A stretch of DNA of 64,000 nucleotides from Hyphococcus sp. (GTDB lineage Bacteria; Pseudomonadota; Alphaproteobacteria; Caulobacterales; Parvularculaceae): contig JANQRY010000008.1 in NCBI GenBank assembly GCA_028284345.1, positions 806,001 through 870,000 of the forward strand, written 5' to 3'. Under the pieces are notes generated by a model. It was not told the origin of the DNA, made no database searches, and saw nothing but the letters and a program-made list of their open reading frames with translations. How positions within the stretch are numbered: position 1 is the stretch's first letter; the number at the start of each line of letters is the position of its first letter. A program made the position numbers and the translations under genes. Below are positions 27,921-37,980 of the stretch, piece after piece.

Positions 27921-30900
27921 ATGCCGGACGCATCGCCCGACCGCGAAGGCGGTAAAACGCAAAAAGACAGGGATTACCGGGACACGTTGTTCCTGCCCGA
28001 GACCGATTTTCCCATGCGCGCCGGCCTGCCGAAGAAGGAGCCGGAACTCCTCGCCCGCTGGGCGGAGATGGGCATGTACCGGCGCCTGCGTGAGGCCGCG
28101 AAGGGCCGCGAGTCCTTCATCCTCCATGACGGGCCCCCTTACGCCAACGGCCATATCCATATGGGGACGGCGCTGACCAAGGTTCTGAAAGACCTCATCG
28201 TCCGGTCAAAACAGATGGCGGGCTATGACGCCAATTTCGTGCCCGGCTGGGACTGTCACGGCCTGCCCATCGAATGGCAGGTGGAAAAGGAGTTCGCCGC
28301 CAAGGGGCGCAAAAAACGCGACGTGCCCAAGGCCGAGTTCCGCAAAGCCTGCCGCGACTATGCGCAGAAATGGCTCGACATCCAGCGCGAGGAATTCAAG
28401 CGCTTGGGCCCCGAAGGCGACTGGGATGATCCGTATACGACCATGGCGTTCGAAAGCGAGGCCCTGATCGCCGCGGAGCTGTTGAAGTTCGCCGAAAGCG
28501 GCTTGCTTTATCGCGGTTCCAAGCCGGTGATGTGGAGCCCGGTGGAACAAACGGCCCTCGCCGAAGCGGAAATCGAATATCACGACCACCAGTCGACAAC
28601 GATCTGGGTGAAGTTTCCGGTTGCTCACTTTGCCCCCTTCAAGCGGGCAGCCGGTGCATTTGGCAAGGACGGCAAGCCAGTTCTTAATCCGTCAATCGAC
28701 AACGAGGAGATTCCACGTCTAACGCATTTGCTTGATGAAGCTTCCGTCGTAATCTGGACGACGACGCCATGGACGATCCCCGGCAACCGCGCGATCTGTT
28801 TCGGGCCACGCATGTCGTATGGGCTCTACGAAGTTGCAAAGATGCAGGAGACCGACTTCGAACCGTGGTCAAAACCAGGCGACAAACTGATCCTGTCTGA
28901 CGCCCTTGCCGAAAGTGTTCGAGAGGCGGGGTTAATTGCGGAATGGAACCGTATAGCCGATGTGCCGGCCGATCTGCTTTCAGGCGTTGTCTGCGAGCAC
29001 CCCCTCAAAGGTTTCGAAGGCGGCTACGAATTCGGTGTGCCGCTCCTTGCTGGCGATCACGTGACCGAAGAAGCGGGGACGGGATTCGTGCACACCGCGC
29101 CCGGGCATGGGCAGGACGACTATCTCGCCTGGGTCGGCGCCTTCGGAACGCAAAAGGAAATTCCGCATACGGTGGATGAGAACGGCGCCTTTACCGACGA
29201 CGCGCCCGGTTTCACTGGCGAACAGGTGCTGGTCACCGAAGGCAAGAAAAAGGGCAAGGACGGCGGCGCCAATGCTGCTGTTATTAAAGCTCTATCCGAT
29301 CCTTCACGCCGTGCGCTGCTCGCCCGCGGGCGGCTCATGCACTCTTATCCGCACTCCTGGCGATCAAAGGCGCCGGTCATCTTCCGCAACACGCCGCAAT
29401 GGTTCATCGCCCTCGATAAACCCACCGGCAACGGCAAGACCCTGCGCGAGAATGCGCTGGCCGCCATCGACGCCACAGGCTTTACGCCGCCGCGGGGTCA
29501 GGCGCGCATCCGCGCCATGGTGGAGGACCGGCCCGACTGGCTGATCTCCCGCCAGCGCGCCTGGGGCGTGCCGATCACGATTTTTGTGCACAAACAGACC
29601 GGCGACATCCTGCAAGACAAAGCCGTGAACGAGCGGATATTGAAAGCGATCACCGAGGCCGGCGCCGACGCTTGGTTCGAAAAGGCGCCGCAGGATTTTC
29701 TCGGGCCCGACTACAACGCCGACGACTATGAAAAAGTCGACGACATTCTCGACGTGTGGTTCGATTCCGGCTCGACCCACGCCTTCTGTCTTGAACAGCG
29801 CGACGATCTCAAATGGCCGGCGGATGTTTACTGCGAAGGCTCGGACCAGCATCGCGGCTGGTTTCAATCCTCGCTCCTTGAATCCTGCGGCACCCGCGGG
29901 CGCGCGCCGTACGAGCATGTGGTCACCAACGGTTTCGTGGTCGACGGCGACGGGCGGAAAATGTCGAAGTCTCTCGGCAACGTCATGGTCCCGGAAGAAG
30001 TCATCAAGCAATATGGCGCGGAGATCATCCGCATCTGGGTGGCGAGTTCCGACTACACGGAAGACCTGCGCATCTCGAAAGAGATTATCGGCTCGGCGGT
30101 CGACGCCTATCGCAAGCTGCGCAACACGCTGCGCTATTTGCTCGGCGCGCTGAACGGGTTTTCGGAAGACGAAAGAATGGCCCCGGCGGACATGCCGGAG
30201 CTTGAGCGCTACGTCCTGCATCGGCTCAGCGTCCTCGACGACGAGATCAGGGACGCCTACGCCAAATTCGATTTCAAGACCGCCTGGCGCAAGGCCATGG
30301 ACTTCGCCGCGCAGGAGCTTTCGGCCTTTTACCTCGATGTGCGGAAGGATTCGCTTTATTGCGATGCGCCGTCGGACGAACGCCGCCGCGCCGCGCGCAC
30401 CGTGATGAACGACGTGCTCGACCGCCTCGTCGCCTGGATCGCGCCGGTCTGTGTCTTTACGGCAGAGGAAGTCTATCTGTCACGCAATCCGGATACGGAC
30501 GGATCGATCCATCTGACGACCTTCCCGGAAACGCGGCCGGCGTGGCGCGACGAAGCGCTGGCGGAAAAATGGCGCAAGGTGCGCGCCGTGCGCCGCGTCG
30601 TCACCGGCGCATTGGAAGTCGAGCGCCGGGAAAAACGCATCGGCGCCAGTCTTGAGGCCGCGCCGGTCGTTCATGTGGCCGACGACGATCTACGCGCCGC
30701 CTATGACGGGCTCGACGCGGCGGAACTCTTTATCACCTCGGGGGCGACGCTCACCGGCGAGCCGGCGCCGGCGGACGCCTTCCGGCTCGACGGCGAAAGC
30801 GCGGACGTTGCGGTTGTTCCGGCCAAAGCCGCGGGCCGCAAATGCGAGCGCTGCTGGCGTATCCTGCCCGAAGTCGGCAATGTTCCGGGTCATGACGATC

Positions 30901-30932
30901 TTTGCCATCGCTGCGCCGGCGTCGTTTCGTGA
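27921..30932 (+). CDS. ileS: Isoleucyl-tRNA synthetase
   Basis: A 1003-residue class I synthetase charging tRNA-Ile. The HIGH-type motif PYANGHIHMG is at about 73-82 and KMSKS at 680-684. The editing domain lies between them, with TTTPWTIPGNRA. The C-terminal zinc knuckle KCERCWRI...CHRC is complete, the eubacterial (mupirocin-sensitive-type) form. Part of the editing domain (about 28.64-28.96 kb) looks lower in GC than the rest. The stop overlaps the lspA GTG start. Confidence 0.97.
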   Translation: MPDASPDREGGKTQKDRDYRDTLFLPETDFPMRAGLPKKEPELLARWAEMGMYRRLREAAKGRESFILHDGPPYANGHIHMGTALTKVLKDLIVRSKQMAGYDANFVPGWDCHGLPIEWQVEKEFAAKGRKKRDVPKAEFRKACRDYAQKWLDIQREEFKRLGPEGDWDDPYTTMAFESEALIAAELLKFAESGLLYRGSKPVMWSPVEQTALAEAEIEYHDHQSTTIWVKFPVAHFAPFKRAAGAFGKDGKPVLNPSIDNEEIPRLTHLLDEASVVIWTTTPWTIPGNRAICFGPRMSYGLYEVAKMQETDFEPWSKPGDKLILSDALAESVREAGLIAEWNRIADVPADLLSGVVCEHPLKGFEGGYEFGVPLLAGDHVTEEAGTGFVHTAPGHGQDDYLAWVGAFGTQKEIPHTVDENGAFTDDAPGFTGEQVLVTEGKKKGKDGGANAAVIKALSDPSRRALLARGRLMHSYPHSWRSKAPVIFRNTPQWFIALDKPTGNGKTLRENALAAIDATGFTPPRGQARIRAMVEDRPDWLISRQRAWGVPITIFVHKQTGDILQDKAVNERILKAITEAGADAWFEKAPQDFLGPDYNADDYEKVDDILDVWFDSGSTHAFCLEQRDDLKWPADVYCEGSDQHRGWFQSSLLESCGTRGRAPYEHVVTNGFVVDGDGRKMSKSLGNVMVPEEVIKQYGAEIIRIWVASSDYTEDLRISKEIIGSAVDAYRKLRNTLRYLLGALNGFSEDERMAPADMPELERYVLHRLSVLDDEIRDAYAKFDFKTAWRKAMDFAAQELSAFYLDVRKDSLYCDAPSDERRRAARTVMNDVLDRLVAWIAPVCVFTAEEVYLSRNPDTDGSIHLTTFPETRPAWRDEALAEKWRKVRAVRRVVTGALEVERREKRIGASLEAAPVVHVADDDLRAAYDGLDAAELFITSGATLTGEPAPADAFRLDGESADVAVVPAKAAGRKCERCWRILPEVGNVPGHDDLCHRCAGVVS

Positions 30933-31456
30933 GTCCGGTCGCCCAATATGCGGCGCGGGCGCGCGACTGGTGGACGACGGCGCGCGCCAATCCGCTGTTC
31001 TGGAAAGGCGGGCTCGCCGCTATCGCCATCGCCGCCCTCGATCAACTGACGAAATACTGGATCGTTCATCAGGTGCGGCTGCCGGAGAAAGGCAAGATCG
31101 AGATCTCCGCGATTTTCGACCTCACCTATGTGCAGAATTACGGCGCCAGCTTCGGCATGCTGTCCGGCCTGCGCTGGCCGCTGGCGCTGCTGTCGACGGT
31201 GATCGCTATTGCGCTCCTCTACTGGCTCGGCGGCCTGAAGCGCGCCATCGCCGCGACCGGCGTCGCCTTTGTCGTCGGCGGCGCGCTGGGCAATCTCTAT
31301 GACCGGCTCGCCTATGGCTATGTGGTCGATTTTTTCGATTTTTCCGGGCTCTATTTCCCCTGGGTGTTCAATATCGCCGACGCCTCGATCAATGTGGGCA
31401 TCGCTTTCATCCTTCTCGACGCCTGGCTGACGCGGGATAAAAAACCGGCCGGGTAA
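30929..31456 (+). CDS. lspA: Lipoprotein signal peptidase (signal peptidase II)
   Basis: A 175-residue membrane aspartyl protease that removes signal peptides from prolipoproteins. Family motifs VQNYGASFGML, GALGNLYDRLAYGYVVDF and FNIADASINVG are present, with the two catalytic Asp in VVDF and NIAD. Four hydrophobic segments are seen. The GTG at 30929 overlaps the ileS stop (GTGA), the common ileS-lspA coupling. A lipoprotein gene follows. Confidence 0.95.
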   Translation: MSPVAQYAARARDWWTTARANPLFWKGGLAAIAIAALDQLTKYWIVHQVRLPEKGKIEISAIFDLTYVQNYGASFGMLSGLRWPLALLSTVIAIALLYWLGGLKRAIAATGVAFVVGGALGNLYDRLAYGYVVDFFDFSGLYFPWVFNIADASINVGIAFILLDAWLTRDKKPAG

Positions 31457-31544
31457 AACGGCCCGCCGCGCCGGGCCTTTGCCTCGTGCCGGGCGGGCGC
31501 TATAAGGCGGGTTCCCTTGGGGGCGCGCGATGTGGAGTGAAACG

Positions 31545-32105
31545 ATGACGAACGGTTCCAGATTCCTGTCTTTGGCGCTTCTCGCAGGGCTCGGCCTCGC
31601 CGCCTCCGGCTGCGGCATCGGCAAGGCCCTTGGCAACAACAAGAACGCTCCTGATGAGTTCGCCATCGCCACCAAGGCGCCGCTGGTGGTGCCGCCGGAC
31701 TACGCGCTCCTGCCGCCGAAACCGGGCGAATCGCGCCCGCAGGAACTCTCCCCGTCCGAGCGCGCCCGCGAGGTGCTGTTGGGCGATCCGACCGCCGCGC
31801 CGCCGACGGAAGGCGAGCAGTATCTTTTGCGCAAGGCCGGCGCCCTCAACGCCGATTCCAACATTCGCAATATCCTGAACGCCGAGGGCGGGTCCCGTGG
31901 GGAAAAAGACCGCTCCCTCGCCAATCAACTGATCTTCTGGGACTTCATCGGCGGCGACATCGATGATTCGGCCGCGCCCCTGCGCGTCGACAATCCGGAA
32001 GAATGGCTCGCCGAACGCGAACGCCGCATCAAGACGGTGGTCGGCGAAGAGGGCCAGGTCGAGATCAAGAAGTCGAAAACGCTGAACCTGCCCGGCGTTT
32101 TCTAA
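31545..32105 (+). CDS. DUF3035 lipoprotein, BamF-like
   Basis: A 186-residue lipoprotein: lipobox ASGC near residue 23, then APDEFAIATKAPLVVPPDYALLPP, the DUF3035 hallmark. Alphaproteobacterial BamF, a Bam complex lipoprotein with an N-terminal part resembling BamC, belongs to this family. It would therefore help outer membrane protein insertion. GGAG 7 bases before ATG 31545 decides the start; ATG 31530 is less likely. It follows lspA, the enzyme that would process it. Confidence 0.83.
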   Translation: MTNGSRFLSLALLAGLGLAASGCGIGKALGNNKNAPDEFAIATKAPLVVPPDYALLPPKPGESRPQELSPSERAREVLLGDPTAAPPTEGEQYLLRKAGALNADSNIRNILNAEGGSRGEKDRSLANQLIFWDFIGGDIDDSAAPLRVDNPEEWLAERERRIKTVVGEEGQVEIKKSKTLNLPGVF

Positions 32106-32160
32106 CGAGCTTCTTTTCCCCAGCGGTTTCATACCCGCGTCCCGGGCGCGATAATGCCCC

Positions 32161-34023
32161 ATGGCGAATCAGGCCGCAAAAACACGAGACTCTGCACCGA
32201 CGATCCGGCGCCTGCCGCCCGGGGCCGTAAACCGCATCGCCGCCGGCGAAGTGATCGAGCGCCCGGCCGCCGTCATCAAGGAACTGGTTGAAAACGCGCT
32301 CGACGCCGGCGCGGCCCGCATCGACATCGAAATCGAGCGCGGCGGCAAGACGCGCATGGTCGTCACCGACGATGGCTGCGGCATGAGCGCGGAAGACCTT
32401 GTCCTTGCGGTCGAACGCCATGCGACGTCGAAACTCGCCCCCGGCGCCGATGGCGATTACGACCTCACCAACATTGCGACCATGGGCTTTCGCGGCGAGG
32501 CGCTACCCTCCATCGGGGCCGTGGCGCGGCTTTCCATGATTTCGCGCACGGGCGACGGCGGCGGGGCCTGGCGGCTCGACGTCGAAGGCGGCGCGATATC
32601 GGAACCCGCGCCGGCGGGCTTTGGCGGAACCGGCGCGCGCATCGAAGTGCGCGATCTTTTTTATGCGACGCCGGCGCGCCTCAAATTCCTGAAATCCGAT
32701 CAGGCGGAAACCGCCGCCATCGGCGAGGCCGTGCGCCGTCTCGCTATGGCTCGGCCCGATGTGGCGTTTTCCCTGACCTCGTCGGGACGGAAAATGCTCA
32801 ACCTAGCGGCGGAAGCGCCGGGGGAGGCGGGGCGCCTTGCGCGCCTTGCGGCGATCATGGGCCGCGATTTCGGCGACAACGCCATCGCCGTCGATGCGAC
32901 CCGTGAGGGCGCGCGGGTTTCCGGTTTCGCCGGCCTGCCCACTTACAATCGCGGCCTGCCGGACAAGCAGTATCTGTTCGTGAACGGACGGCCCGTGCGC
33001 GACAAGCTGATCGTCGGCGCCGTGCGCGCGGCCTATGCGGATTTTCTGAGCAAGGACCGGCACCCGGCTGTGGCGCTCTTTCTCGACCTGCCGCCGCGGG
33101 AGGTCGACGTCAACGTGCATCCCGCCAAGACGGAGGTGCGCTTCCGCGACGCCGGGATGATCCGCGGGCTCCTCGTCGGCGCGCTTCGCCATGCCCTCGC
33201 CGAGGCGGGCCATCGCGCCTCGACGACGACCAGCGCCTATGCGCTGGGGCGCATGGCGCCGGAAGGCGGCGCGGCGCCCGCTTATCAATCTGTCGCCCGC
33301 GCCAACCCCTTTCGCGATTTTCATGCTCCTCGGGGCGGCCTTGATGATCGCGCGCGCGCCTTTGAAGGAACGCAGGCTCCGAGCGTGAGGGAGAACGCCT
33401 CAGGTCGAAGCGACGATCCGCAGACGGACCAAGAGGAGCGCGATTATCCGCTGGGCGCGGCGCGGGCGCAGCTTCATGAAACCTATATTGTCGCGCAGAC
33501 CGCCGACGGCCTCGTGATCGTCGATCAGCATGCGGCCCATGAGCGCCTTGTCTATGAACGCATGAAAGCCCGTCTCGTCGAGGGCCGCGTCGCCGGGCAG
33601 GGCCTGTTGATCCCGGAGGTCGTCGAACTCACGGGTGAAGAAACTGCGCGCCTTGAGCCGCGCTTTGCTGAATTCGCGGAACTCGGCCTCGTCATGGAGC
33701 GCTTTGGCGAGGATGCGGTGATGGTGCGCGAAACGCCGGCGCTCCTCGGCGAGGTTAATGTGAAGGGCCTCGTGCAGTCTCTCGCCGACGACCTCGCCAG
33801 CATTGGCGAGAGTCTCACGCTCAAGGAGAAGCTCGAAGAGGTGTGTTCGTCCATGGCGTGTCACGGCTCGGTGCGTTCGGGACGCCGGCTCAATGGCGAT
33901 GAAATGAACGCGCTATTGCGCCAGATGGAGGCGACGCCCCATTCCGGCCAGTGCAATCACGGCCGCCCCACCTATGTAGAGCTAAAGCTCGCCGACATTG
34001 AGCGGTTGTTTGGAAGGCGGTGA
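32161..34023 (+). CDS. mutL: DNA mismatch repair protein MutL
   Basis: A 620-residue GHKL ATPase. The N-terminal blocks [32 protein letters not shown] and [10 protein letters not shown] are complete. The C-terminal part keeps the endonuclease signatures: [12 protein letters not shown] (the DQHA-x2-E-x4-E metal site), ACHGSVRSG and CNHGRP. This is thus the nicking type of MutL found where MutH is absent. A nitroreductase gene follows 3 bp after the stop. mutS is not in the window. Confidence 0.96.
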   Translation: MANQAAKTRDSAPTIRRLPPGAVNRIAAGEVIERPAAVIKELVENALDAGAARIDIEIERGGKTRMVVTDDGCGMSAEDLVLAVERHATSKLAPGADGDYDLTNIATMGFRGEALPSIGAVARLSMISRTGDGGGAWRLDVEGGAISEPAPAGFGGTGARIEVRDLFYATPARLKFLKSDQAETAAIGEAVRRLAMARPDVAFSLTSSGRKMLNLAAEAPGEAGRLARLAAIMGRDFGDNAIAVDATREGARVSGFAGLPTYNRGLPDKQYLFVNGRPVRDKLIVGAVRAAYADFLSKDRHPAVALFLDLPPREVDVNVHPAKTEVRFRDAGMIRGLLVGALRHALAEAGHRASTTTSAYALGRMAPEGGAAPAYQSVARANPFRDFHAPRGGLDDRARAFEGTQAPSVRENASGRSDDPQTDQEERDYPLGAARAQLHETYIVAQTADGLVIVDQHAAHERLVYERMKARLVEGRVAGQGLLIPEVVELTGEETARLEPRFAEFAELGLVMERFGEDAVMVRETPALLGEVNVKGLVQSLADDLASIGESLTLKEKLEEVCSSMACHGSVRSGRRLNGDEMNALLRQMEATPHSGQCNHGRPTYVELKLADIERLFGRR

Positions 34024-34026
34024 TCC

Positions 34027-34710
34027 ATGAGCGAGAAGGACTTTACGCCGCTTGCCGAGCTTGGCGATTTCATCGCCCGCGCCGACGAGGAGATGGAAGC
34101 CCGCGCGGCGGCGTTTTTCGAGGACATAAAGCGGCGCCACACGGTGCGCGAATTTTCCGATGCGCCGGTGCCGCAAAGCGTCATGGAAAGCTGCATCGCC
34201 GCGGCGGGCCGGGCGCCGTCGGGCGCCAATCACCAGCCCTGGCATTTCTGCCTCGTCGGCGATGCCAAAACAAAGGCGCAAATTCGCGCCGCCGCGGAGG
34301 CCGAGGAAAAGGCGTTTTACGAAGGCCGCGCCGGCGAAGAGTGGCTCGACGCCCTCGATCCGCTGGGCACCGATGAACACAAGCCGTTTCTTGAAACCGC
34401 GCCGTGGCTGATCGCCGTCTTCGCTCAGCGCCGCGGCGGCGTCCATGCGGGCGACGACAAGAAAAATTACTACATCAATGAAAGCGTCGGCATCGCCTGC
34501 GGGTTCCTGATCGCGGCCCTGCACCATGCGGGGCTCGCGACCCTCACCCATACGCCGAAACCGATGACGTTTCTCAACGAAAAGCTCGCCCGCCCGTCGA
34601 CGGAGAAGCCGTATCTCCTGATTGTCGCCGGCAAGCCGGCCGGGGATGCAATGATCCCCGATCACGCCCTGATCAAAAAACCGCTTGAGGAAATCCTGAC
34701 GGTTTTCTGA
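34027..34710 (+). CDS. Nitroreductase family protein
   Basis: A 227-residue FMN-dependent oxidoreductase of the nitroreductase fold. The N-terminal block RHTVREFSDAPVPQ binds the FMN phosphate, AAGRAPSGANHQPWHF is the FMN ring-binding loop, and ESVGIACGFLIAALHHAGLATL is the second family block. It would reduce a nitro or quinone-like substrate with NAD(P)H; the physiological substrate is unknown. The ATG lies 3 bp after the mutL stop, so it is probably co-transcribed. Confidence 0.9.
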   Translation: MSEKDFTPLAELGDFIARADEEMEARAAAFFEDIKRRHTVREFSDAPVPQSVMESCIAAAGRAPSGANHQPWHFCLVGDAKTKAQIRAAAEAEEKAFYEGRAGEEWLDALDPLGTDEHKPFLETAPWLIAVFAQRRGGVHAGDDKKNYYINESVGIACGFLIAALHHAGLATLTHTPKPMTFLNEKLARPSTEKPYLLIVAGKPAGDAMIPDHALIKKPLEEILTVF

Positions 34711-34837
34711 ACGCCGGGAAAAATCCGCCTTTGCCCCCGCCGCAAATCACCCTAGCGATTCGCTTTAGGAGAGGTTCGACGGGCGTCCCCGCATCGGTTC
34801 GCTAAAGGGCGCGCGCAGCAATAAAGGGGCGACAACT

Positions 34838-35245
34838 ATGGGCGTCATCAACGAGTTCAAGGAATTCGCCGTCAAGGGCAACATGGTCGACATGGCCGTT
34901 GGCATCATCATCGGCGGGGCCTTCGGCACGATTGTCAAATCTCTGGTCGACGACATCATCATGCCGCCGATTGGCCTCGCGCTCGGCGGCATCGACTTTT
35001 CCGACATCGTCCTGACGCTGAAGGAAGCGACGGCGGATGCGGACGCCGTCACCATGAATATCGGCTCCTTCATCAACAACGTGATTTCCTTCCTGATCGT
35101 CGCCTGGGCCGTCTTCATTCTCGTCAAGGGCATGAACAGCATGAAGAAAAAGGCCGAAGAAGCGCCCGCCGAACCGGCGGCACCGCCGAAGGAGCAAGTC
35201 CTTCTTGAAGAAATCCGCGACGCTATCAAGGCGCGCGGGGTCTAA
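34838..35245 (+). CDS. mscL: Large-conductance mechanosensitive channel
   Basis: A 135-residue channel that opens under membrane tension to release solutes in osmotic downshock. The first helix NMVDMAVGIIIGGAFGTIVKSLVDDIIMPP and the second helix (VISFLIVAWAVFILVKGMN, about 87-105) match the family. The charged cytoplasmic C-terminus ends with the usual LLEEIRDAI. A strong terminator follows. Confidence 0.96.
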   Translation: MGVINEFKEFAVKGNMVDMAVGIIIGGAFGTIVKSLVDDIIMPPIGLALGGIDFSDIVLTLKEATADADAVTMNIGSFINNVISFLIVAWAVFILVKGMNSMKKKAEEAPAEPAAPPKEQVLLEEIRDAIKARGV

Positions 35246-35264
35246 CTACCCCACCCCAGTGAGT

Positions 35265-35303
35265 AAAAAACCCGGCTGCTTAAAAGAGCAGCCGGGTTTT
35301 TTT
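35265..35303. terminator. Bidirectional rho-independent terminator
   Basis: A 16-bp perfect stem (arms 35265-35280 and 35287-35302, including A/T tails) with loop TAAAAG. It lies between the convergent mscL and O-methyltransferase genes and works in both directions. The right arm overlaps the stop region of the methyltransferase. Confidence 0.95.
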
Positions 35304-35943
35304 ATGCCCTCGCCGTCGGGTCTTCCCGCCACAGGCAACTCAATTCGATCCCGAGGCCGACGGGCAGGAGCACCGTTTGCAGATCGGGCTTGGCCGCGAC
35401 CGCGGCGCGGTATGTCGCCGCCTTGTCCCTGTAGGATTCAGGAAACAGCATATTATCCGCAGCGATGATCGCATTGTCATTGAGCTTGGGGTAGACGCGT
35501 TCAAGGCAGGGAACGTAAAGGTCTTTCCACAGATCAATCAGCACGAAGTCGATGGCCTGATCAAACTCTTCCAAGAGCGCGACCGCGTCGCCGAGGCGCC
35601 AATCCACATGCTTGGCCAGCCCGGCCTCGCCAAGCTCCTTTTGCGCGTAAGCGACTTTCTTGTCGGACAGTTCGAAACTGTAAACCGTTCCGCCCGTGGC
35701 GCGGGCCGCGTCGGCCAGAAACAGCGTTGAAAACCCGTAAGAGCCGCCTAGCTCGACAATGACTTTCGCCTCGCGCGCGACAATGAGCGCATGCAAGAGG
35801 CGCGCCGCCTCTTCGCCGATGGGAAGCAGGAAATCGTCGATGCGCGCCTGGACTTTTTCCAGCCCTTCGCGCTCCTGTTCGGCGCTTTCGGCCTTGGCGC
35901 GGTCAGCGTATCGGGCGAATACTTTATCAAAGGCGGCGTTCAC
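35302..35943 (-). CDS. Class I SAM-dependent O-methyltransferase (family 3-like)
   Basis: About 213 residues. A SAM-binding strand VIVELGGSYGFSTLFLADAA, then YSFELSDKKV and DFVLIDLWKDLY, are in the order of CCoAOMT-type O-methyltransferases. The substrate is unknown. I take GTG 35943 as start: AGGAG lies 6 bases upstream, and a longer reading would run into the lepA promoter and coding start. Divergent from lepA. Confidence 0.82.
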   Translation of the reverse strand: MNAAFDKVFARYADRAKAESAEQEREGLEKVQARIDDFLLPIGEEAARLLHALIVAREAKVIVELGGSYGFSTLFLADAARATGGTVYSFELSDKKVAYAQKELGEAGLAKHVDWRLGDAVALLEEFDQAIDFVLIDLWKDLYVPCLERVYPKLNDNAIIAADNMLFPESYRDKAATYRAAVAAKPDLQTVLLPVGLGIELSCLWREDPTARA

Positions 35944-35949
35944 GGGCGT

Positions 35950-35954
35950 CTCCT
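35950..35954 (-). promoter_or_regulatory. Ribosome binding site supporting the GTG start at 35943
   Basis: On the minus strand AGGAG lies 6 bases before the GTG at 35943. Upstream alternatives have no comparable site. Confidence 0.65.
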
Positions 35955-36112
35955 GAAATCTTGAAATGTTGCGCGCCGACAGCATGACGAGACGCGCCCG
36001 CGCCGTCCAGTCCAACCGGGCCGATGCGCGGGGCGCGCTCAATGCACTGGCGCACTGTTGTCGGGCCCCATGGGCCCGGCTATATCCCCCGCATTCGCCA
36101 GCCAGTTCAGTT

Positions 36113-37912
36113 ATGACCCCGCTTAAGAACATCCGCAATTTCTCCATCGTCGCCCATATCGACCATGGGAAGTCGACGTTGGCCGACCGGCTCATTCAGG
36201 AGACGGGCGGGCTTTCGGACCGCGAGATGAAGGAACAGGTGCTCGACTCCATGGAGCTTGAGCGCGAGCGGGGGATCACCATCAAGGCCCAGACCGTGCG
36301 GCTCAATTACAAGGCCGCAGACGGCGAGGCTTACGTCCTCAACCTGATCGACACGCCGGGCCATGTGGACTTCACCTACGAGGTGTCGCGCTCGCTTTCC
36401 GCCTGCGAAGGCGCGCTTCTCGTCGTCGACGCAAGCCAGGGCGTTGAGGCCCAGACGCTCGCTAATGTCTATCAGGCGATCGACGTCGACCTCGAAATCG
36501 TTTCCGTGCTCAACAAGATCGACCTGCCGGCGGCGGAGCCGGATCGGGTGAAAGCGCAGATCGAGGACGTGATCGGGCTCGATGCTGCGGACGCCATCGA
36601 AATCTCGGCCAAGACCGGCGTCGGCGTCGCCGACGTCCTCGAAGCGATCGTGACAAAACTGCCGGCGCCCGAGGGCGACCGGGACGCGCCTTTGAAAGCG
36701 CTGCTCGTTGACTCATGGTACGATCCCTATCTTGGCGTTGTCGTCCTCGTGCGCGTTCATGACGGCGTTCTCCAAAAGGGCATGCGCGTGCGCATGATGT
36801 CGTCCGGCGCCGTACACACGGTCGATCACGTCGGGGTTTCGCTGCCGAAGAAAACGCCGGTGGACGCCCTCGGGCCCGGCGAGATCGGCTACCTCACCGC
36901 CTCGATCAAGGAAGTCGCCGACACGAATGTGGGCGACACCATCACCGACGATAAACGCCCGACCGACAACCCGCTCGCCGGCTTTAAACCATCCGTACCC
37001 GTCGTGTTCTGCGGCATCTTTCCCGTCGACGCGGCGGACTTTGAGGATCTGCGCGAGGCCATGGGCAAGTTGCGCCTCAATGATGCGAGCTTTGAGTTCG
37101 AGATGGAGACGTCCGCGGCCCTCGGCTTCGGCTTTCGCTGCGGGTTTTTGGGGCTCCTGCATCTTGAGATCATCCGCGAACGGTTGGAGCGCGAGTTCGA
37201 TCTCGATCTCATCACCACGGCGCCGAGCGTCATCTATCACGTGCATCTGACCGACGGCGCCATGGTCGAAATGCACAACCCGGCGGATATGCCCGACCCG
37301 GTGCGCATCGATCACATGGAAGAGCCGTGGATCAAGGCGACGATCATGACGCCGGACGAGTATCTCGGCGGCATTTTAAAGCTTTGCGAAGAACGCCGGG
37401 GAAGCCAGGTCGATCTCACCTATGCGGGCGCCCGCGCCATGGTCGTCTATGAATTGCCGCTCAACGAAGTGGTGTTTGATTTCTATGACCGGCTGAAATC
37501 GGTGTCGAAGGGTTACGCGTCTTTCGACTACCAACTCTTGGACTATCGCGCCGGCGACCTCGTCAAGATGCAGATCCTCGTCAATGACGAGCCGGTGGAC
37601 GCCCTCTCAATCATCGTCCACCGCGATAAGGCCCAGTCGCGCGGCCGCGCCATGTGCGAGAAGCTGAAAGACCTGATCCCGCGGCACATGTTCAAGATCC
37701 CCGTACAGGCGGCCATCGGCGGTCGCATCATTGCGCGGGAAACCATCGCGGCGCTCCGCAAAGACGTTACGGCCAAATGTTACGGCGGCGACGCCACGCG
37801 CAAGCGCAAGCTCTTAGAAAAACAAAAAGAGGGGAAGAAAAAGATGCGCCAGTTCGGCAAAGTCGAAATCCCCCAGGAAGCGTTTATCAAGGCGCTGAAG
37901 ATCGACAGCTGA
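36113..37912 (+). CDS. lepA: Elongation factor 4 (LepA)
   Basis: A 599-residue translational GTPase that acts on the ribosome during elongation or biogenesis. G motifs are [25 protein letters not shown] and NKIDLPAA. The LepA-specific C-terminus ([20 protein letters not shown]) is present. ATG 36113 gives the canonical N-terminus [19 protein letters not shown]; the longer reading from 35966 is discarded. Confidence 0.97.
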   Translation: MTPLKNIRNFSIVAHIDHGKSTLADRLIQETGGLSDREMKEQVLDSMELERERGITIKAQTVRLNYKAADGEAYVLNLIDTPGHVDFTYEVSRSLSACEGALLVVDASQGVEAQTLANVYQAIDVDLEIVSVLNKIDLPAAEPDRVKAQIEDVIGLDAADAIEISAKTGVGVADVLEAIVTKLPAPEGDRDAPLKALLVDSWYDPYLGVVVLVRVHDGVLQKGMRVRMMSSGAVHTVDHVGVSLPKKTPVDALGPGEIGYLTASIKEVADTNVGDTITDDKRPTDNPLAGFKPSVPVVFCGIFPVDAADFEDLREAMGKLRLNDASFEFEMETSAALGFGFRCGFLGLLHLEIIRERLEREFDLDLITTAPSVIYHVHLTDGAMVEMHNPADMPDPVRIDHMEEPWIKATIMTPDEYLGGILKLCEERRGSQVDLTYAGARAMVVYELPLNEVVFDFYDRLKSVSKGYASFDYQLLDYRAGDLVKMQILVNDEPVDALSIIVHRDKAQSRGRAMCEKLKDLIPRHMFKIPVQAAIGGRIIARETIAALRKDVTAKCYGGDATRKRKLLEKQKEGKKKMRQFGKVEIPQEAFIKALKIDS

Positions 37913-37980
37913 CTATACGACTTTTTGTCTTCAACATTATTTTGGTGTAGCGTCTGTCCGAAGTCATCGGATTGGGCGCG

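Noticed and set aside
27921-27980. Possible tRNA or T-box control before ileS
   Set aside because: No cloverleaf, specifier hairpin or T-box sequence could be found in 27787-27920.
31457-31529. GC-rich hairpin after lspA as a terminator
   Set aside because: The inverted repeat is imperfect and no T-tract follows. The next lipoprotein gene is close and on the same strand.
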